Below are positions 5,050 to 5,850 of a stretch of 5,850 nt of DNA, one piece after another; position 1 is the stretch's first letter, and every line of letters begins with the position of its first letter. The notes below the pieces were generated by a model. The model did not search any database. It was not told the DNA's origin and was given only the letters and a program-made list of their open reading frames with translations. Origin of the DNA: Chlamydiota bacterium (GTDB lineage Bacteria; Chlamydiota; Chlamydiia; Chlamydiales; Simkaniaceae); contig JAKQGT010000232.1 of assembly GCA_029556005.1 (NCBI GenBank), positions 1 through 5,850 on the forward strand, written 5' to 3'. The position numbers were made by a program, and so were the translations under genes.

Positions 5050-5850
5050 ATGTCTAAAGATGTTGAATACGACTGGAACGAAAGCAAAATCATTGATGAT
5101 GTCGAATTTCAGGATGAAGACGCAAAACTATTTCAGAAGCTATTAAATAATAAAGAAGACAAAGCAGAAGAAGGCTCCATCTCTTCGATGGAAGTAGGGC
5201 AGATTTTTTCCGGAACGATTGTTGAGCTCACTCCTGACTTCGTCGTTGTTGATGTAGGACTCAAATCTGAAGGGTTAATCCCCGTTAATGAATTCAATAA
5301 CCCTAAAGAATTGATCCTAGGGAATGAAATTGAAGTCTTTCTAGACCGAACCGAAGGGGAAGATGGGCAAATTGTCCTTTCTCGTGAAAAAGCACGCCGT
5401 CACCGTCAGTGGGAATACATTATTGATCATTGTGAAGAGGGCTCCATCGTCGAAGGAAAGGTGATTCGCAAAGTGAAAGGAGGTCTTATGGTCGATATCG
5501 GGATGGAAGCCTTCCTCCCCGGATCACAAATCGACAATAAGCGCATTAAAAACCTCGATGAATACCTCGATAAGTCTTTTGACTTTAAGATTCTTAAAAT
5601 TAACATTGAAAGAAAAAATATCGTCGTTTCTAGACGCGAGCTTCTCGAAGAAGAAAGAAGTTCTAAAAAAGCAGAACTCCTTGAAAACATCGCTGAAGGG
5701 GAAATCCGTAAAGGGATCGTGAAAAACATCACCGATTTTGGGGTCTTCCTTGATCTAGATGGTATTGATGGACTTCTCCATATCACCGACATGACCTGGA
5801 AACGGATCAAGCACCCATCCGAGATGGTTCAGCTCAATGATGAACTCGAG
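5050..5850 (+). CDS. rpsA: 30S ribosomal protein S1 (3' end off the window)
   Basis: The first 267 residues of ribosomal protein S1 are present; a full-length S1 has about 550-580 residues, so half the gene is beyond the right edge. S1 binds mRNA at the 30S subunit and helps initiate translation of structured or weak Shine-Dalgarno messages. After an acidic N-terminal tail (residues 1-45) come S1/OB-fold repeats: the first at about 49-114 ([21 protein letters not shown], with LSREKA at its end), the second at about 131-197 ([34 protein letters not shown]) and the third starting near 218 with the strongly typical [21 protein letters not shown] and [10 protein letters not shown]. The first two repeats diverge from the RNA-binding consensus, as in other S1 proteins where they serve ribosome binding. 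The start at 5050 is backed by GGAGA; in-frame ATGs at 4981 and 5011 would add 23 or 13 residues. It follows its own promoter region and is not in an evident operon with the sulfotransferase gene. Confidence 0.96.
   Translation, partial: MSKDVEYDWNESKIIDDVEFQDEDAKLFQKLLNNKEDKAEEGSISSMEVGQIFSGTIVELTPDFVVVDVGLKSEGLIPVNEFNNPKELILGNEIEVFLDRTEGEDGQIVLSREKARRHRQWEYIIDHCEEGSIVEGKVIRKVKGGLMVDIGMEAFLPGSQIDNKRIKNLDEYLDKSFDFKILKINIERKNIVVSRRELLEEERSSKKAELLENIAEGEIRKGIVKNITDFGVFLDLDGIDGLLHITDMTWKRIKHPSEMVQLNDELE

Noticed and set aside
5427..5810. Minus-strand open frame of 127 codons within rpsA
   Set aside because: It is antisense to clear S1 domains and its Ser/Arg/Ile-rich product is a by-product of the rpsA codons.

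Overview
The window looks like chromosomal DNA from a member of the phylum Chlamydiae, most likely an environmental chlamydia of the Parachlamydia/Simkania/Waddlia kind. This rests on recalled resemblance of the Rpe protein to chlamydial Rpe (for example its TDLFL-VH-M-YNP and VDGGID-Q-APLC stretches) and on the overall gene style. No search was run, so the assignment is an inference. All genes are ordinary protein genes. I see no rRNA, tRNA, CRISPR array or insertion sequence.

Left part, minus strand (about 3925 down to 1): four tightly packed genes read leftward, very probably one operon. First is a short aspartate kinase (lysC) made of the kinase domain only. A 543-residue uncharacterised protein follows, its start lying inside the end of lysC. 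Next is ribulose-phosphate 3-epimerase (rpe). Last is a YvcK/CofD-like 'gluconeogenesis factor', which overlaps rpe by 4 bases (ATGA) and runs off the left edge. Aspartate kinase feeds the lysine/diaminopimelate route, and YvcK in other bacteria links central carbon metabolism to cell-wall precursor supply. The operon may therefore tie carbon flow to wall-precursor synthesis, which is inference.

Middle, plus strand (3957-4760): a gene divergent from lysC, with only 31 bases between the two start codons. It encodes a protein with a Sec-type signal peptide followed by a sulfotransferase domain that has recognisable PAPS-binding motifs. A run of eight G residues sits inside the coding sequence. 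A secreted PAPS-dependent enzyme with a potentially slippable tract is the most unusual item here and could be a host-directed factor.

Right part, plus strand: a perfect 14-bp inverted repeat follows the sulfotransferase gene. A roughly 250-base leader region then holds a good promoter candidate, followed by the start of rpsA (30S ribosomal protein S1), which runs off the right edge after two complete S1 domains and part of a third.
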